A DNA stretch of 64,000 nucleotides from Hydrogenophaga aromaticivorans (GTDB lineage Bacteria; Pseudomonadota; Gammaproteobacteria; Burkholderiales; Burkholderiaceae_C). Below, one piece after another: positions 30,320 to 39,434 of this stretch (within the stretch, counting starts at the first letter, position 1; every line of letters starts with the position of its first letter). The DNA lies in the NCBI RefSeq assembly GCF_013387465.1, contig NZ_VYGV01000015.1, positions 247,938-311,937 on the forward strand. Reading direction: 5' to 3'. The notes under the pieces were generated by a model. That model was not told the origin of the DNA, did no database searches, and saw nothing but the letters and a program-made list of their open reading frames with translations. Position numbers and translations under genes: made by a program.

Positions 30320-32623
30320 TCAGCGGGAAACGTTCGCCTCGGCAACGGTGAGGGCCGTCATGTTCACGATCCGGCGCACGGTGGCGCTGGCTGTGAGAAT
30401 GTGCACAGGTTTGGCCACACCGAGCAACATGGGGCCGATGGCGATGTTGCCGCCTGCCGCGGTCTTGAGCAGGTTGTAGGCGATGTTGGCGGCATCGATG
30501 TTGGGGCAGACCAGCAGGTTGGCGTCGCCCTTGAGGGCCGAGCGCGGCATGATCGAAAGCCGTGCATCGGCGTCCAACGCCACATCCCCGTGCATTTCGC
30601 CGTCAACCTCCAGCCATGGTGCATTCGTTTGCAGGATGGACAGGGTCTCGCGCATCTTGAGGGCGCTGGGCTGGTTGCTGGAGCCGAAGTTGGAGTGCGA
30701 GAGCAGCGCGGCCTTGGGCGTGATGCCGAAGCGCATCATCTTGCGAGCGGCCATTTTGGTGATCTCGGCCAGCTGCTGGGCCGTGGGGTCGTAGTTGATG
30801 TGGGTGTCCACCAGGAACACCTGGCGGCCTGGCAGCATGAGCGCGTTCATGGCGGCGTAGCAGTTCGCACCTTCGCGCTTGCCGATCACCTGGTCGATGT
30901 AGTCCAGGTGGAGTTGGGTGTTGCCCCAGGTGCCGCAGATCACGCCGTCCACGTCGCCGCGACGCAGCAGCATGGAACTGATCAGGGTCAGGCGGCGGCG
31001 CATCTCGATCTTGGCGAGTTGCTCGGTCACACCGCGGCGTTCCATGATCTGGTGGTAGGTCTGCCAGAGTTCGCGGTAGCGGTGGTCCTGCTCGACGTTG
31101 ACGACGTCGTAGTCCAGGCCTTCCTTCAGGCGCAGGCCGAATTTTTCGATGCGCTCGGCGATCATGGCCGGGCGGCCGATCAGTGTCGGGCGGGCGAGGC
31201 CTTCGTCGACCACGATCTGGCAGGCGCGCAGCACGCGTTCTTCTTCGCCCTCGGCATAGGCCACACGCTTCTTCGCGGCGGTCTTGGCCGCGGCGTAGAT
31301 CGGCTTCATGATGGTGCCCGAGGCGAACACGAAGCTCTGCAGGCGCTGGCGGTAGGCGTCCATGTCGGCGATCGGGCGCAGCGCCACACCGCTGTCGGCG
31401 GCGGCCTGGGCCACGGCCGGTGCGATCTTCATCATCAGCCGCGGGTCGAAGGGTTTCGGAATCAGGTATTCAGGGCCGAACATCAGCTGTTCGCCTGCGT
31501 AAGCCGCTGCGATCACGTCGCTCTGCTCGGCCTGCGCCAGTTCGGCGATCGCGTGCACCGCCGCGATCTCCATCTCGTCGGTGATGGTGGAGGCGCCGGC
31601 GTCCAGCGCACCACGGAAGATGTAGGGAAAACACAGGACGTTGTTGACCTGGTTCGGGTAGTCGGAGCGACCGGTGGCCATGATGGCGTCGTCGCGCACG
31701 CTTTTCACGTCTTCTGGCGTGATCTCGGGGTTCGGGTTCGCCAGCGCAAAGACCAATGGCTTGGGCGCCATCCTGGCCACCATGTCTTTCTTCAGCACGC
31801 CGCCGGCCGACAGGCCGAGAAACACGTCGGCGCCTTCGATGGCTTCGGAGAGCGTGCGCTGGGCCGTCTTCTGGGCAAACTGGATCTTGTCCTCGTCCAT
31901 CAGCTCGGTGCGGCCCTCGTACACCACACCCGCCAGGTCGGTCACCCAGATGTTTTCACGGGGGATACCGAGCTTGACCAGCAAGCCCAGACAGGCCAGG
32001 GCCGCAGCGCCTGCGCCCGAGGTCACCAGCTTGATCTTTTTCGGGTCTTTGCCAGCGACTTTCAGGCCGTTGAAGATGGCGGAACCCACCACGATGGCGG
32101 TGCCGTGCTGGTCGTCGTGGAAGACCGGGATCTTCATGCGCTCGCGCAGCTTGCGCTCGACGTAGAAGCAGTCCGGCGCCTTGATGTCTTCGAGGTTGAT
32201 GCCGCCGAAGGTGGGTTCCAGCGACGCGATGATCTCGACCAGTTTGTCCGGGTCTTTTTCGTTGATCTCGATGTCGAACACGTCGATGCCCGAGAACTTC
32301 TTGAACAGCACACCCTTGCCTTCCATCACCGGCTTGGCGGCCAGCGGGCCGATGTCGCCCAGGCCCAGCACGGCCGTGCCATTGGTGATGACGGCGACCA
32401 GGTTGCCGCGGCTGGTGTACTTGAACGCGTTGTTCGGGTCGGCGACGATTTCTTCGCAGGGCGCGGCGACACCGGGCGAGTAGGCCAGGGCGAGATCGCG
32501 CTGGTTGGTCAGCTGCTTGGTGGCGGCAATGGCCACTTTGCCAGGGGTGGGGAACTCGTGGTATTCGAGCGCGGCGCGCTTGAGCTCGGCACGCTTGTTG
32601 TCCTGGCTGTTTTCCGTGGTCAT
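30320..32623 (-). CDS. maeB: NADP-dependent malic enzyme MaeB (malic enzyme-PTA fusion)
   Basis: A 767-aa enzyme that decarboxylates malate to pyruvate with NADP. The N-terminal malic domain ([34 protein letters not shown]-like region), a Rossmann domain ([16 protein letters not shown]) and a C-terminal phosphotransacetylase-like regulatory domain from about residue 430 ([17 protein letters not shown]) are all present. This fusion is the standard proteobacterial MaeB; the PTA part is usually catalytically inactive and binds acetyl-CoA. AGGAGA precedes ATG 32623. Confidence 0.95.
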   Translation of the reverse strand: MTTENSQDNKRAELKRAALEYHEFPTPGKVAIAATKQLTNQRDLALAYSPGVAAPCEEIVADPNNAFKYTSRGNLVAVITNGTAVLGLGDIGPLAAKPVMEGKGVLFKKFSGIDVFDIEINEKDPDKLVEIIASLEPTFGGINLEDIKAPDCFYVERKLRERMKIPVFHDDQHGTAIVVGSAIFNGLKVAGKDPKKIKLVTSGAGAAALACLGLLVKLGIPRENIWVTDLAGVVYEGRTELMDEDKIQFAQKTAQRTLSEAIEGADVFLGLSAGGVLKKDMVARMAPKPLVFALANPNPEITPEDVKSVRDDAIMATGRSDYPNQVNNVLCFPYIFRGALDAGASTITDEMEIAAVHAIAELAQAEQSDVIAAAYAGEQLMFGPEYLIPKPFDPRLMMKIAPAVAQAAADSGVALRPIADMDAYRQRLQSFVFASGTIMKPIYAAAKTAAKKRVAYAEGEEERVLRACQIVVDEGLARPTLIGRPAMIAERIEKFGLRLKEGLDYDVVNVEQDHRYRELWQTYHQIMERRGVTEQLAKIEMRRRLTLISSMLLRRGDVDGVICGTWGNTQLHLDYIDQVIGKREGANCYAAMNALMLPGRQVFLVDTHINYDPTAQQLAEITKMAARKMMRFGITPKAALLSHSNFGSSNQPSALKMRETLSILQTNAPWLEVDGEMHGDVALDADARLSIMPRSALKGDANLLVCPNIDAANIAYNLLKTAAGGNIAIGPMLLGVAKPVHILTASATVRRIVNMTALTVAEANVSR

Positions 32624-32705
32624 GGCCTTGTCTCCTGTTGGGTTCTCATCTTGCAATGTGAAAGCGAATTGCGCATTCTAAATGTGCGACCCCGAAATGC
32701 CCAGT

Positions 32706-32717
32706 CCGCAATATTGC
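32706..32717. promoter_or_regulatory. Palindrome upstream of maeB, possible operator
   Basis: CGCAATATTGCG is a perfect 12-bp palindrome 83 bp before the maeB start; a related GCGAATTGCGC lies at about 32664. The regulator is unknown. Confidence 0.3.
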
Positions 32718-32858
32718 GTAGCGGGTCAATCTGGCGTGACATTTTCAGATGGAATGGCCCGGCGCGGCGCAGAACCGTGCGGCCGGACAGGCGTCAAGCA
32801 CGGGCGGAATGTTGCGCCGAATCGGGTTGCGCGCCGCGGGCGCGCGGAGAAACGGTCT

Positions 32859-33098
32859 TTAGACCGGGGCCAGTTGCAGCGTCCCTCGGGCCAGCTGCTG
32901 CCGCAGTTCGTCGATTTTGAGGTGCGCGGTGGGCTGACCCGACCGGCATTCTGACCACACCAAACGCGCGCAGCTCTCGCACTTGCCGCACTGCGTGGCC
33001 ACCCCGAGCTCCAGCTGGATGTCGTCAAAGGCCATGCCCGAACGTGCTGCACGGGCAATGGTCTGGTCACTGACGCGGTGGCAAACACAAACGATCAT
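32859..33098 (-). CDS. bfd: Bacterioferritin-associated ferredoxin Bfd
   Basis: A 79-aa [2Fe-2S] protein with the ligands CVC (Cys4, Cys6) and CGKC (Cys37, Cys40) and the helical Fer2_BFD fold. It reduces ferric iron inside bacterioferritin so that it can be released under iron starvation. It lies directly downstream of bfr on the same strand but has its own Fur-box-like sequence in the 144-bp gap, consistent with iron-repressed synthesis. Confidence 0.93.
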   Translation of the reverse strand: MIVCVCHRVSDQTIARAARSGMAFDDIQLELGVATQCGKCESCARLVWSECRSGQPTAHLKIDELRQQLARGTLQLAPV

Positions 33099-33129
33099 GG
33101 CAGGTGGTTCCTGGAAGGGATGGGCCTAC

Positions 33130-33150
33130 AAATGATAATTGATCGTATTC
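33130..33150 (-). promoter_or_regulatory. Fur box upstream of bfd
   Basis: AATGATAATTGATCGTATTC resembles the GATAATGATAATCATTATC Fur consensus and is 32-52 bp before the bfd start, at promoter distance. Confidence 0.7.
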
Positions 33151-33242
33151 AATTCGGAGAATAACCCGGATGATTTGTGGGGTATCCCGGTTTGCGCCGG
33201 AACACCCCATGCCTGCACGAGGTCTTCGGACGGGTCGCCCGC

Positions 33243-33719
33243 TCAGCTGGGCTCGCCCATCTGGCTCTGCAGGTAGTTGGGCAGGCCGACCTTGTCGATG
33301 AGGTCGATCTGGGTTTCGAGAAAGTCGATGTGTTCCTCGGTGTCGTCCAGGATCTTCTGCAGCAGGTCACGCGAGACGTAGTCGTGCACGCTCTCGCAGT
33401 GGGCCATGCCGTCCTTGATGGTGGTCTGGGCACCGCGTTCGAGCGCCAGGTCGCTGGCCAGCATCTCGGGCACGTTCTCGCCAATGTTCAGCTTGCCCAG
33501 ATCCTGCAGGTTGGGCAGGCCATCGAGCACGAAGATGCGGTCCATGAGCCAGTCGGCGTGTTTCATCTCGCCGATGGACTCCGAATACTCCTTCTTGGCC
33601 AGCTTGTCGAATCCCCAGTGCTTGAGCATGCGGTAGTGCACGAAATACTGGTTGATGGCGGTGAGTTCGTTCTTCAGCTGCGCCTGCAGATGGCTGATGG
33701 CCTGGGGGTCGCCTTTCAT
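33243..33719 (-). CDS. bfr: Bacterioferritin Bfr
   Basis: A 158-aa ferritin-like subunit that stores iron in a 24-mer shell. Ferroxidase ligands appear in LKNELTAINQY (Glu near 17), ESIGEMKHADWLMDR (Glu/His near 50-53, with the heme-ligand Met52) and DTEEHIDFLE (Glu/His near 126-129). ATG 33719 with AAAGGAA upstream was chosen. A Fur-box-like sequence lies about 100 bp upstream and faces the divergent operon as well. Bfd is encoded downstream. Confidence 0.95.
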   Translation of the reverse strand: MKGDPQAISHLQAQLKNELTAINQYFVHYRMLKHWGFDKLAKKEYSESIGEMKHADWLMDRIFVLDGLPNLQDLGKLNIGENVPEMLASDLALERGAQTTIKDGMAHCESVHDYVSRDLLQKILDDTEEHIDFLETQIDLIDKVGLPNYLQSQMGEPS

Positions 33720-33815
33720 GAGGGGGTTCCTTTCTGGGTGGACTTTGGGTTGGGGCAAAAAACCATTGTCGTCATTCGACCGCCTTTGCGACGGTGGCCG
33801 TATGGTTTACTTTAC

Positions 33816-33835
33816 AAATGCGAATCATTCTCATA
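33816..33835. promoter_or_regulatory. Fur box between bfr and the divergent coupled operon
   Basis: AAATGCGAATCATTCTCATA is a near-ideal Fur box, 65 bp before the + strand operon start at 33900 and about 97 bp before bfr. It could control either or both. Confidence 0.8.
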
Positions 33836-33899
33836 TGATTTGATATCGAACTCGAAGGCTGTGGAATCCCGACACGCCCTTCCCATCACGGAGAAGCCC

Positions 33900-34226
33900 A
33901 TGCACCCACCTGGCAACGAAGCCCGAGACCCGGACGAAGACGGCGTCCATCTGCCTTCCGTCGAGGCCCTGACGGCCGGTACGCTGGCGCTCATGACCGG
34001 CTACGCTCAAGCTGCGGCGGACTGCCCGAATCGCAGCCTGATGGCGCGAAAACTGGTTTCCAACCTGTTCTTCCTGTCCGGGCACCCCCACGTCTCGCCG
34101 CTCATGCGGAACATGCTGGCCAACCTGCGCACGCGCTGGCAGCTGGCCGCAGAAGCCGCGCCAATGGCGGGCCCGGACCGGCAGCCCTCGCCGTTGTGGC
34201 ATGCCGCACCGGTCAACGTGCAATGA
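33900..34226 (+). CDS. Conserved-looking small protein of unknown function, first gene of Fur-box operon
   Basis: A 108-aa protein with a helical central part (SVEALTAGTLALMTGYAQAA, then MARKLVSNLFFLSGHPHVSP). It has no signal peptide and no domain I recognise; the residues look constrained and codon use is normal for the genome. ATG 33900 has GGAG about 7 nt upstream. Its stop overlaps the next start (ATGA), the first of three such overlaps in this operon. The Fur box 65 bp upstream implies expression under iron starvation. Confidence 0.75.
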   Translation: MHPPGNEARDPDEDGVHLPSVEALTAGTLALMTGYAQAAADCPNRSLMARKLVSNLFFLSGHPHVSPLMRNMLANLRTRWQLAAEAAPMAGPDRQPSPLWHAAPVNVQ

Positions 34227-34639
34227 GCCGCGCGAGCGCCCTGCGGGCGACCGAGATCAAGGCCTTCGTGCCGGCCAGGGACTTTGCGCTGTCCCGGCGC
34301 TTTTTCGCCGATCTGGGCTTCACCGAGTGCTCCGTGGGTGGCGGGGTCGCATCCTTCAGCGTCGACGGCTGTGCCTTCCTGCTGCAGGATTTCTACGAGA
34401 AGGCGCTGGCGGAAAACCTGGTCATGCATGTGCTGGTGCCGGATGTGGGCGCCTGGCGCGCGCATGTGGAGGCGCAGGACCTGGCCGGGCGTTACGGCGC
34501 ACGCCTCACACCGTTGGTGCAACAGCCCTGGGGCATCACCGAGTTCGTGCTCATCGATCCCTCCGGTGTGTGCTGGCACATCGGCCAGAACACGCCGGAC
34601 TTCCCGCCCACGGGACGCCTGCCTGACAACCCCCCATGA
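34223..34639 (+). CDS. VOC-superfamily (glyoxalase/bleomycin-resistance-like) protein
   Basis: A 138-aa protein of the vicinal oxygen chelate fold: VPARDFALSRRFFADLGFTE at the start, LVMHVLVPDVGAWRAHV in the middle, and EFVLIDPSGVCWHIGQ at the C-terminus. The usual metal ligand pattern (His/Glu) is incomplete, so it may bind a ligand rather than catalyse. Start and stop both overlap neighbours as ATGA, giving translational coupling inside a putatively Fur-controlled operon. Confidence 0.82.
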   Translation: MSRASALRATEIKAFVPARDFALSRRFFADLGFTECSVGGGVASFSVDGCAFLLQDFYEKALAENLVMHVLVPDVGAWRAHVEAQDLAGRYGARLTPLVQQPWGITEFVLIDPSGVCWHIGQNTPDFPPTGRLPDNPP

Positions 34640-35134
34640 CCGCCCACCCCGCCCATGAACCGCATGTCGTCACCCCCTCCGTGCGCGAACGCCTGGCGCA
34701 GATGCGTGCCGAAAAGGCCCTCGCTCACCGCCTGGGCTGGCTCGGGGCGGGCAAGCGTTGGGTGGCGTTTGCGTTGGCGGGGTGCGCCTGCGGATGCGGG
34801 AACGTCCCGGGCCGACGCGCTGGCCGACGCGCGGCCCACCGCTGAAGCCGCTCTGCCTCGCGGGGACGTGCCCATTCACGGCTGCGCCACCAGGGCGCTG
34901 CACGCCAGCTTGCGCCAGGCCATCCTGTGGCCGCTGCGCACCGGGGTGTCCGGTGGGCAGCCGCTGCACGCGCACCGTTTGCCCGCTGAAGCGCCGGCCC
35001 TGCAGCCCTGGGGGGCGTGGGCGTTTGCCTTCGCGGATATCGACGGCCACGTGATCCATTGTGTGGACTGGGCCGAGCGGCAACCGTCGCCAGACGCGGC
35101 CCATGCCAACCCCCGCACAGGGAGAACCGGATGA
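34636..35134 (+). pseudogene. Probable single gene split by a frameshift (unknown function)
   Basis: ATG 34636 overlaps the upstream stop as ATGA and encodes a convincing N-terminus (SVRERLAQMRAEKALAHRLG), but this frame ends at 34845. A second frame carries the rest (CATRALHASLRQAILWPLRT, then GAWAFAFADIDGHVIHCVDW) and stops at 35134, where the next gene starts as ATGA. Both ends thus fit one gene of about 166 codons whose frame changes between about 34770 and 34830. This may be a true mutation, a sequencing error in a G-rich stretch, or less likely programmed frameshifting. ATG 34655 has no ribosome site. Function unknown. Confidence 0.6.
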
Positions 35135-35568
35135 CCCAGCACAGCAGCACGGTGGTGCAACAGGCGACCTGCAACGAGTGGACCATGGCGCGGGAACTGG
35201 CGCAGGAACACGGGGTGCTGATGCGCCAGATCGGCGGTCTTCAAAGCCGCTGCACCGAGCTGCTGCGGTCTTCGTCCAGCCGCGTCGCTGCGCTGGAAGG
35301 CGAGAACCTGCGTCTGCGCGCCGAGCTGGTGCTGCTGCGCACCAGCGTGTTCTGGGGGTTGGGGGCGGCCACCGTGCTGCGCCGCCGATCACCGGCGGTG
35401 AGGTCGCGGCCACCGGTGGAGGCCGGCGCCCGGGAGGCCCAGGCGGTGATCTGCCAGACCGGCTGCGTGGGCCATGCCCACCCCTGGCTGGACGCGGAGG
35501 GCCAGTGCCGGCGCAGCGGTCAGGCCTGCGACCGGGTGGGTGACGATGCGGAGGCCCTGCGTTCCTGA
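35131..35568 (+). CDS. DUF2325-like small Cys-rich protein with coiled coil
   Basis: A 145-aa protein. Residues about 15-70 (ARELAQEHGVLMRQIGGLQS and onward) are predicted coiled coil; the C-terminus has AVICQTGCVGHAHPWLD followed by two more Cys. The full DUF2325 protein at 46476 has the parallel VICQVGCISH with later Cys, so I read this as a reduced relative. AGGGAGA precedes ATG 35131, which overlaps the previous stop. Last gene of the coupled operon; a thiol or metal function is inference. Confidence 0.65.
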   Translation: MTQHSSTVVQQATCNEWTMARELAQEHGVLMRQIGGLQSRCTELLRSSSSRVAALEGENLRLRAELVLLRTSVFWGLGAATVLRRRSPAVRSRPPVEAGAREAQAVICQTGCVGHAHPWLDAEGQCRRSGQACDRVGDDAEALRS

Positions 35569-35580
35569 GCGGCCGGTGCT

Positions 35581-36678
35581 TCAACCCGCCATCAGCACCC
35601 AGTGGTTTTCGATTTGCAGGGCCAGCGTGTCGCGGTCCGGAGCGCGCGTGTGCAAAGGCTCTGCGCCATCGGTGCCATCGGTGGCACCGTGCAACAACCC
35701 GACCTGCCCCCGGCTGCTGGCGAGCCACCACTGTTGGCGGTCCGAGGCCAGCGCGTAGGCCTCGACATGTTCGATGGCTTGGCGCCATCGGCCCTGCGCA
35801 CCAAAAAGAGCCAGCTGGTTGACACGCGGACAGCTGACGGCAAAGCCGCCGCGCGGCAGGGCGCAGATGTCGCCCCCGTAGCCGGCCATTGCGGGCTGTC
35901 CCTCGGCCGCCCGCAGCGTGCGCCCGTCCCACACCGCCAGCACGGGGGCGGCCCGCCGCGCCGCTTGGTCGGGGTGTTCGGCCTGCAGCGCGATGCCCAG
36001 CGTGCCGCTGACCGGGTCCCAGGCCAGGTGGCGGATGCTCAGGTGTGGATCGTCCAGGCGCCATTGCCCGAGCAGCTCGCCGCTGGCAGGGTGCAGCGCC
36101 ACCAGCGATGCGTCCATGCGGCCGCGTTCGCGTTTGCTGCGCCCGGTTTCGGGCAAGGTGGGGATGCCGCCGTTGGCCACCATCAGCGTGCCCGCGGGCA
36201 GCCCGCCCACGGCCTGCGGCAGGGCCAGCAATTCGTGCGGGTCCATGCCGTGCGTGGCCCACTCGCCGGTCTTGTCCAGCGATGCCGCGTCGCGCACGCC
36301 CAGCCGGCCCTGTGCGGTGTCGAGGTCGGTCTCGGTGGTCCAGAGCGTGGCGCCGTCGGCGCTGGTGATCACGTGGCCGTTGAAGCGGCGGTCGCCGTCG
36401 ATCCAGTGCCACTGCGCTTTGGCCTGACCGGGTCGCCAGCGCAGCAGCCAGTCGCCGGGGCGGCGCGCCACGGCCAGCACGCTGCCGCCCGCCTCGGCCC
36501 ACAGCCCGTGCGCGCGCGTCGGCACGACCAGCGAACACTGCACCGACCATTGGCTGTCGTCCGCCGACAGCAGACCGATGCGCTGCTCTTGATCCTGTTG
36601 CCAGGCGGCGAGCAGGGTGGTTCGGTGCTGCCGCGCAGCCCATGCCGACGGCAAAGCCATGCTGCCCGCCCAAAGCAT
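35581..36678 (-). CDS. DUF1513 beta-propeller-like protein of the imelysin operon
   Basis: A 365-aa protein (from ATG 36678) with repeated blade-like strands and an N-terminal signal (MLWAGSMALPSAWAA). DUF1513 genes regularly follow imelysin and di-heme oxidoreductase genes in iron-uptake operons, as here. The start is doubtful: the frame is open to ATG 36813 with GGGA ahead of it, which would translate through the repeat at 36710-36790 and include a Tat-like ARRHVMLWAGS. A GTG at 36681 is another choice. Probably periplasmic; biochemical role unknown. Confidence 0.82.
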   Translation of the reverse strand: MLWAGSMALPSAWAARQHRTTLLAAWQQDQEQRIGLLSADDSQWSVQCSLVVPTRAHGLWAEAGGSVLAVARRPGDWLLRWRPGQAKAQWHWIDGDRRFNGHVITSADGATLWTTETDLDTAQGRLGVRDAASLDKTGEWATHGMDPHELLALPQAVGGLPAGTLMVANGGIPTLPETGRSKRERGRMDASLVALHPASGELLGQWRLDDPHLSIRHLAWDPVSGTLGIALQAEHPDQAARRAAPVLAVWDGRTLRAAEGQPAMAGYGGDICALPRGGFAVSCPRVNQLALFGAQGRWRQAIEHVEAYALASDRQQWWLASSRGQVGLLHGATDGTDGAEPLHTRAPDRDTLALQIENHWVLMAG

Positions 36679-36709
36679 CACATGGCGGCGTGCGATGCCT
36701 TCACCCAGC

Positions 36710-36790
36710 GGCCACCGCGGAACCGGCTTTGCCGGGCCGCTGGTGGCGTCCCCCCTCAGGGGGGAAGACGCCGGAGGCGGCGCAGGGGGT
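36710..36790 (-). repeat. 3'-UTR hairpin repeat, copy 2 (after second imelysin gene)
   Basis: Begins about 7 nt after the stop at 36797. It contains GCCGCCTCCGGCGTC, CCCCCCTGAGGGGGG and GGCCCGGCAAAGCCGG within a GGCCACC/GGTGGC outer pairing. It lies inside the iron operon, before DUF1513. Confidence 0.87.
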
Positions 36791-36796
36791 CTCTTT

Positions 36797-37876
36797 CTAA
36801 TCACCGTCCGCATCGGAAAATCCCAGCGGCACGTCCAGCGCCGAAGCGACCTCGCCCTGGTAGAGCGTGGTCACCGTTTTCATGGTCCTCGAGAGCGCCA
36901 TGAGTTCGCGTTCGCCCGGCTGCGCCGGCAAACCCGCCACAGCGGCCGAGACGGCGTCCAGTGCCTGCCCCCAGCGCCCGGCCAGCGCGATGTGGCCCTT
37001 GCCCATCAGCAGGGCCTCGATCGGGATCAGCGCCTGGCCGGGTGGTGGGGGCTCGGTGCGTTGCGCTGGCTGCAGCTGGGCCTGAGCGTTCAACGCCTGC
37101 CACTGGGTGCGCCATTCGGCGAGGTTGTCGGCCATGCGCTGGCGGGCAAAGGCCGGCCGATGCCCTTGGCCGGCGGTCTTGGCACGCTGCAGCGGCTGCT
37201 CGATCTCGATCCAGCGCAGGCGCTCCAGGCCGCCGAGCCACTGGTTGATCCATTCCGCGAAGGCGCCGCGGGCGGCGTCTTCGTCGGCGGTCCAGTCGCG
37301 GGCCGCCAGGGCATCGAAGCCCTCGCGCAGGGCGCGGGCCTCGGCTTCGATGCCTTCGGCGATCAGCACGAGGTAGGGGCAGTGGTTGTCGGAGGGCTGG
37401 CCAGCCAACAGCCGCTCCATGCCCGGAAAGCCCTTGGCCGGGGTACCGATGCGCTCCATGTCGGCGAGCGTTTTCGGCGCGCGCGCCAGGGCCTTGTCCA
37501 GCAGGGCCGGCCGTGCGGGCCAGAAGTCGATCTGGCGCTGCGAGCGCCGCTCGATCACCGGGCCGAGGCCGGGGGTGGCGAGGGCTTGCCAGGCCAGCAG
37601 GGCCTGGCGCCAGGCGTCCAGCAGCGGGGCTGGCGTGGCTGGGCCGGCGCAGTGGGTCCGGGCTGCCACGCTCAGGGCTTGCGCCGCGGTCTCGAAAGTG
37701 CGCGCCAGGGGTGGCAGGTGCAGACCGTACAGGCCTTGCAGGGCCTGCTCGCCGCTGTAGTAGGGGAAGGCCACCGGGCCGCTGGTCTGGGCCCACACGG
37801 GGGTGGCTGGCAGCACCGCGCCAGCGGCCAGCGCCGCCAGCAGCCGGCGCCGCGTCAGTTTGTCTGAGGGCTTCAT
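36797..37876 (-). CDS. Imelysin-family protein (second copy)
   Basis: A 359-aa exported protein with a Tat-type leader (DKLTRRRLLAALAAGAVLPA, cleaved near VWAQ) and imelysin-peptidase-like helices (LDAWRQALLAWQALATPG; PAKGFPGMERLLAG). It lacks the clean GxHxxE of the first copy. Proteins of this class take part in iron uptake at the cell surface or periplasm. ATG 37876 overlaps the di-heme oxidoreductase stop by one base (TGATG arrangement), so the two are coupled. Confidence 0.87.
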   Translation of the reverse strand: MKPSDKLTRRRLLAALAAGAVLPATPVWAQTSGPVAFPYYSGEQALQGLYGLHLPPLARTFETAAQALSVAARTHCAGPATPAPLLDAWRQALLAWQALATPGLGPVIERRSQRQIDFWPARPALLDKALARAPKTLADMERIGTPAKGFPGMERLLAGQPSDNHCPYLVLIAEGIEAEARALREGFDALAARDWTADEDAARGAFAEWINQWLGGLERLRWIEIEQPLQRAKTAGQGHRPAFARQRMADNLAEWRTQWQALNAQAQLQPAQRTEPPPPGQALIPIEALLMGKGHIALAGRWGQALDAVSAAVAGLPAQPGERELMALSRTMKTVTTLYQGEVASALDVPLGFSDADGD

Positions 37877-39381
37877 CAAAGCGACTCGACAAACTTCACG
37901 AGCGCTGCGCGGTCGCGGGCGTTGAACTTGAGCACCTGGTCCTTGGCCGCCTGCGCCTCGCCACCATGCCAGAGCACGGCTTCTAGCACGCCGTTGGCGC
38001 GGCCGTCGTGCAGCAGGCGCTGGTGGCCGTTGACGTCCTTGAACAGGCCGATGCCCCACAGCGGTGGCGTCTTCCATTGCCGGCCGTTGGCGAGGAAATC
38101 GGGTCGGCCGTCGGCCAGCGCTTCGCCCATGTCGTGCAGCAGCAGGTCGGTGTAGGGCCAGATGCGCTGGCCGCTGATGCGGGCGCTGGTCAAGCGGGGG
38201 AACAAGGTGTTGCCGGTGGTGTAGCTGGGCCGGTGGCAGGTGGCGCACTGTGCCTGCGCGAACAGCGCCTGGCCGCGCAGCACCTGCGGGTTGTCGGGCT
38301 GGCGGCGCGCGGCCGGGGCCAGGGTCGCGGTGTAGAAGACCACCTGGCTCAGCGTTTCGTCGTCGATCTCGGGCACCTGCGCCGTGGCCTGGGCGGACGG
38401 GATCAGGCCGTCGTGGCCGCTGCGCTTGCCGCCGCCGTGCGGGGCGGCCTGGCAATCCTTCTGCGCGGCGGTGCAGGCCTCCTGCCAGAACACGCTGGTG
38501 GTGATGCCCATGTCGCCGTTGAAGGCGCCCGCGCTCTGGTGCGCGATGCTGCCGGTGTTGGCCTTCCAGCCGAAGCGGCCGATGACTTCTTTCTGCGCGA
38601 AGGCGTCCCACACGCGGTTGGGCTGGCCCTTGATGGGGCCGGGCGCCGCGGCCTGGTCGCGCGCGTTGGCCAGGATCTCGCTCTCGGGAATGGCTTCGAT
38701 CAGGCCCAGTCCGGCCAGGTGCGGCGCGATGCGCGGGCTGAGCATCACGCCCGGGCTCATCGGTCCATAGCCCAGCTGGGTGAGTTGGTAGTGCGGCTTC
38801 TGCAGGGTGTAGCGCGTGCCATCGGCAAAGCGGCCGCGGACCGGCGTGCTGCGGATTTCAACCTGGCCCTCGGGCTTGACGCCCTGGATGCCGGCGTTGT
38901 TGAACTGGTCGCCGTAGGTCGGGTCGGGCACCACACCCGCGTGCGGGGCGGGCGTGCCGGGCTTGGAAAGGCGGATCAGCAGCGCGACGGTGTTCTCCGG
39001 CTCGGGGCCCAGGGTGCGCTTCCAGTCCGGCGGTGCACCGCGGCCGTCCATCACGTGGCAGCCGGCGCAGGAGCGTGCGATGAAGTGCGGGCCCAGGCCG
39101 TCGCGCGCGGTGGTGGAGGCGGGCGCTTCGACCCAGTTGCGTTTGAAGAACGAGTTGCCGATCACGAAGCGGGTGCGCTCCGGATCGTCCAGGTTGGCGT
39201 GCGGGAACGAGAAGGCGTTGCGGCCGGTGGCGAAGACCGTGGCCTGGCCGCCCGTGCGTTCGCCCAGCGGGTCCGGGTCGGTTTCCGCGGTGGTGGGTCC
39301 GTGCAGGGCGAACACCGCCGAACCGGCGGCGATCGCCCCCATGGCTAGCGCGGTGCGCGTGGCTGTGGGAAAAGTGGACAT
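37876..39381 (-). CDS. Di-heme c oxidoreductase (DUF1111, 'thiol oxidoreductase')
   Basis: A 501-aa periplasmic protein with a signal peptide (RTALAMGAIAAGSAVFALHG) and two heme c sites, CAGCH at residues 105-109 and CATCH at about 380. The DUF1111 di-heme family is related to MauG/cytochrome c peroxidases and is a constant partner of imelysins, where it may change the iron redox state during uptake. ATG 39381 was chosen; the frame is open into the upstream repeat to 39537. Upstream is the first imelysin, downstream the second. Confidence 0.88.
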   Translation of the reverse strand: MSTFPTATRTALAMGAIAAGSAVFALHGPTTAETDPDPLGERTGGQATVFATGRNAFSFPHANLDDPERTRFVIGNSFFKRNWVEAPASTTARDGLGPHFIARSCAGCHVMDGRGAPPDWKRTLGPEPENTVALLIRLSKPGTPAPHAGVVPDPTYGDQFNNAGIQGVKPEGQVEIRSTPVRGRFADGTRYTLQKPHYQLTQLGYGPMSPGVMLSPRIAPHLAGLGLIEAIPESEILANARDQAAAPGPIKGQPNRVWDAFAQKEVIGRFGWKANTGSIAHQSAGAFNGDMGITTSVFWQEACTAAQKDCQAAPHGGGKRSGHDGLIPSAQATAQVPEIDDETLSQVVFYTATLAPAARRQPDNPQVLRGQALFAQAQCATCHRPSYTTGNTLFPRLTSARISGQRIWPYTDLLLHDMGEALADGRPDFLANGRQWKTPPLWGIGLFKDVNGHQRLLHDGRANGVLEAVLWHGGEAQAAKDQVLKFNARDRAALVKFVESL

Positions 39382-39434
39382 GGCGAAGAAGTCCGAAAAA
39401 TGCAGACTGGCTGCAGAAGGAGGGGCGTTTTCAT

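Noticed and set aside
34655-35134. Open frame from ATG 34655 as a complete gene
   Set aside because: No ribosome site, and its first 40 residues are implausible; better read as the 3' part of a frameshifted gene beginning at 34636.
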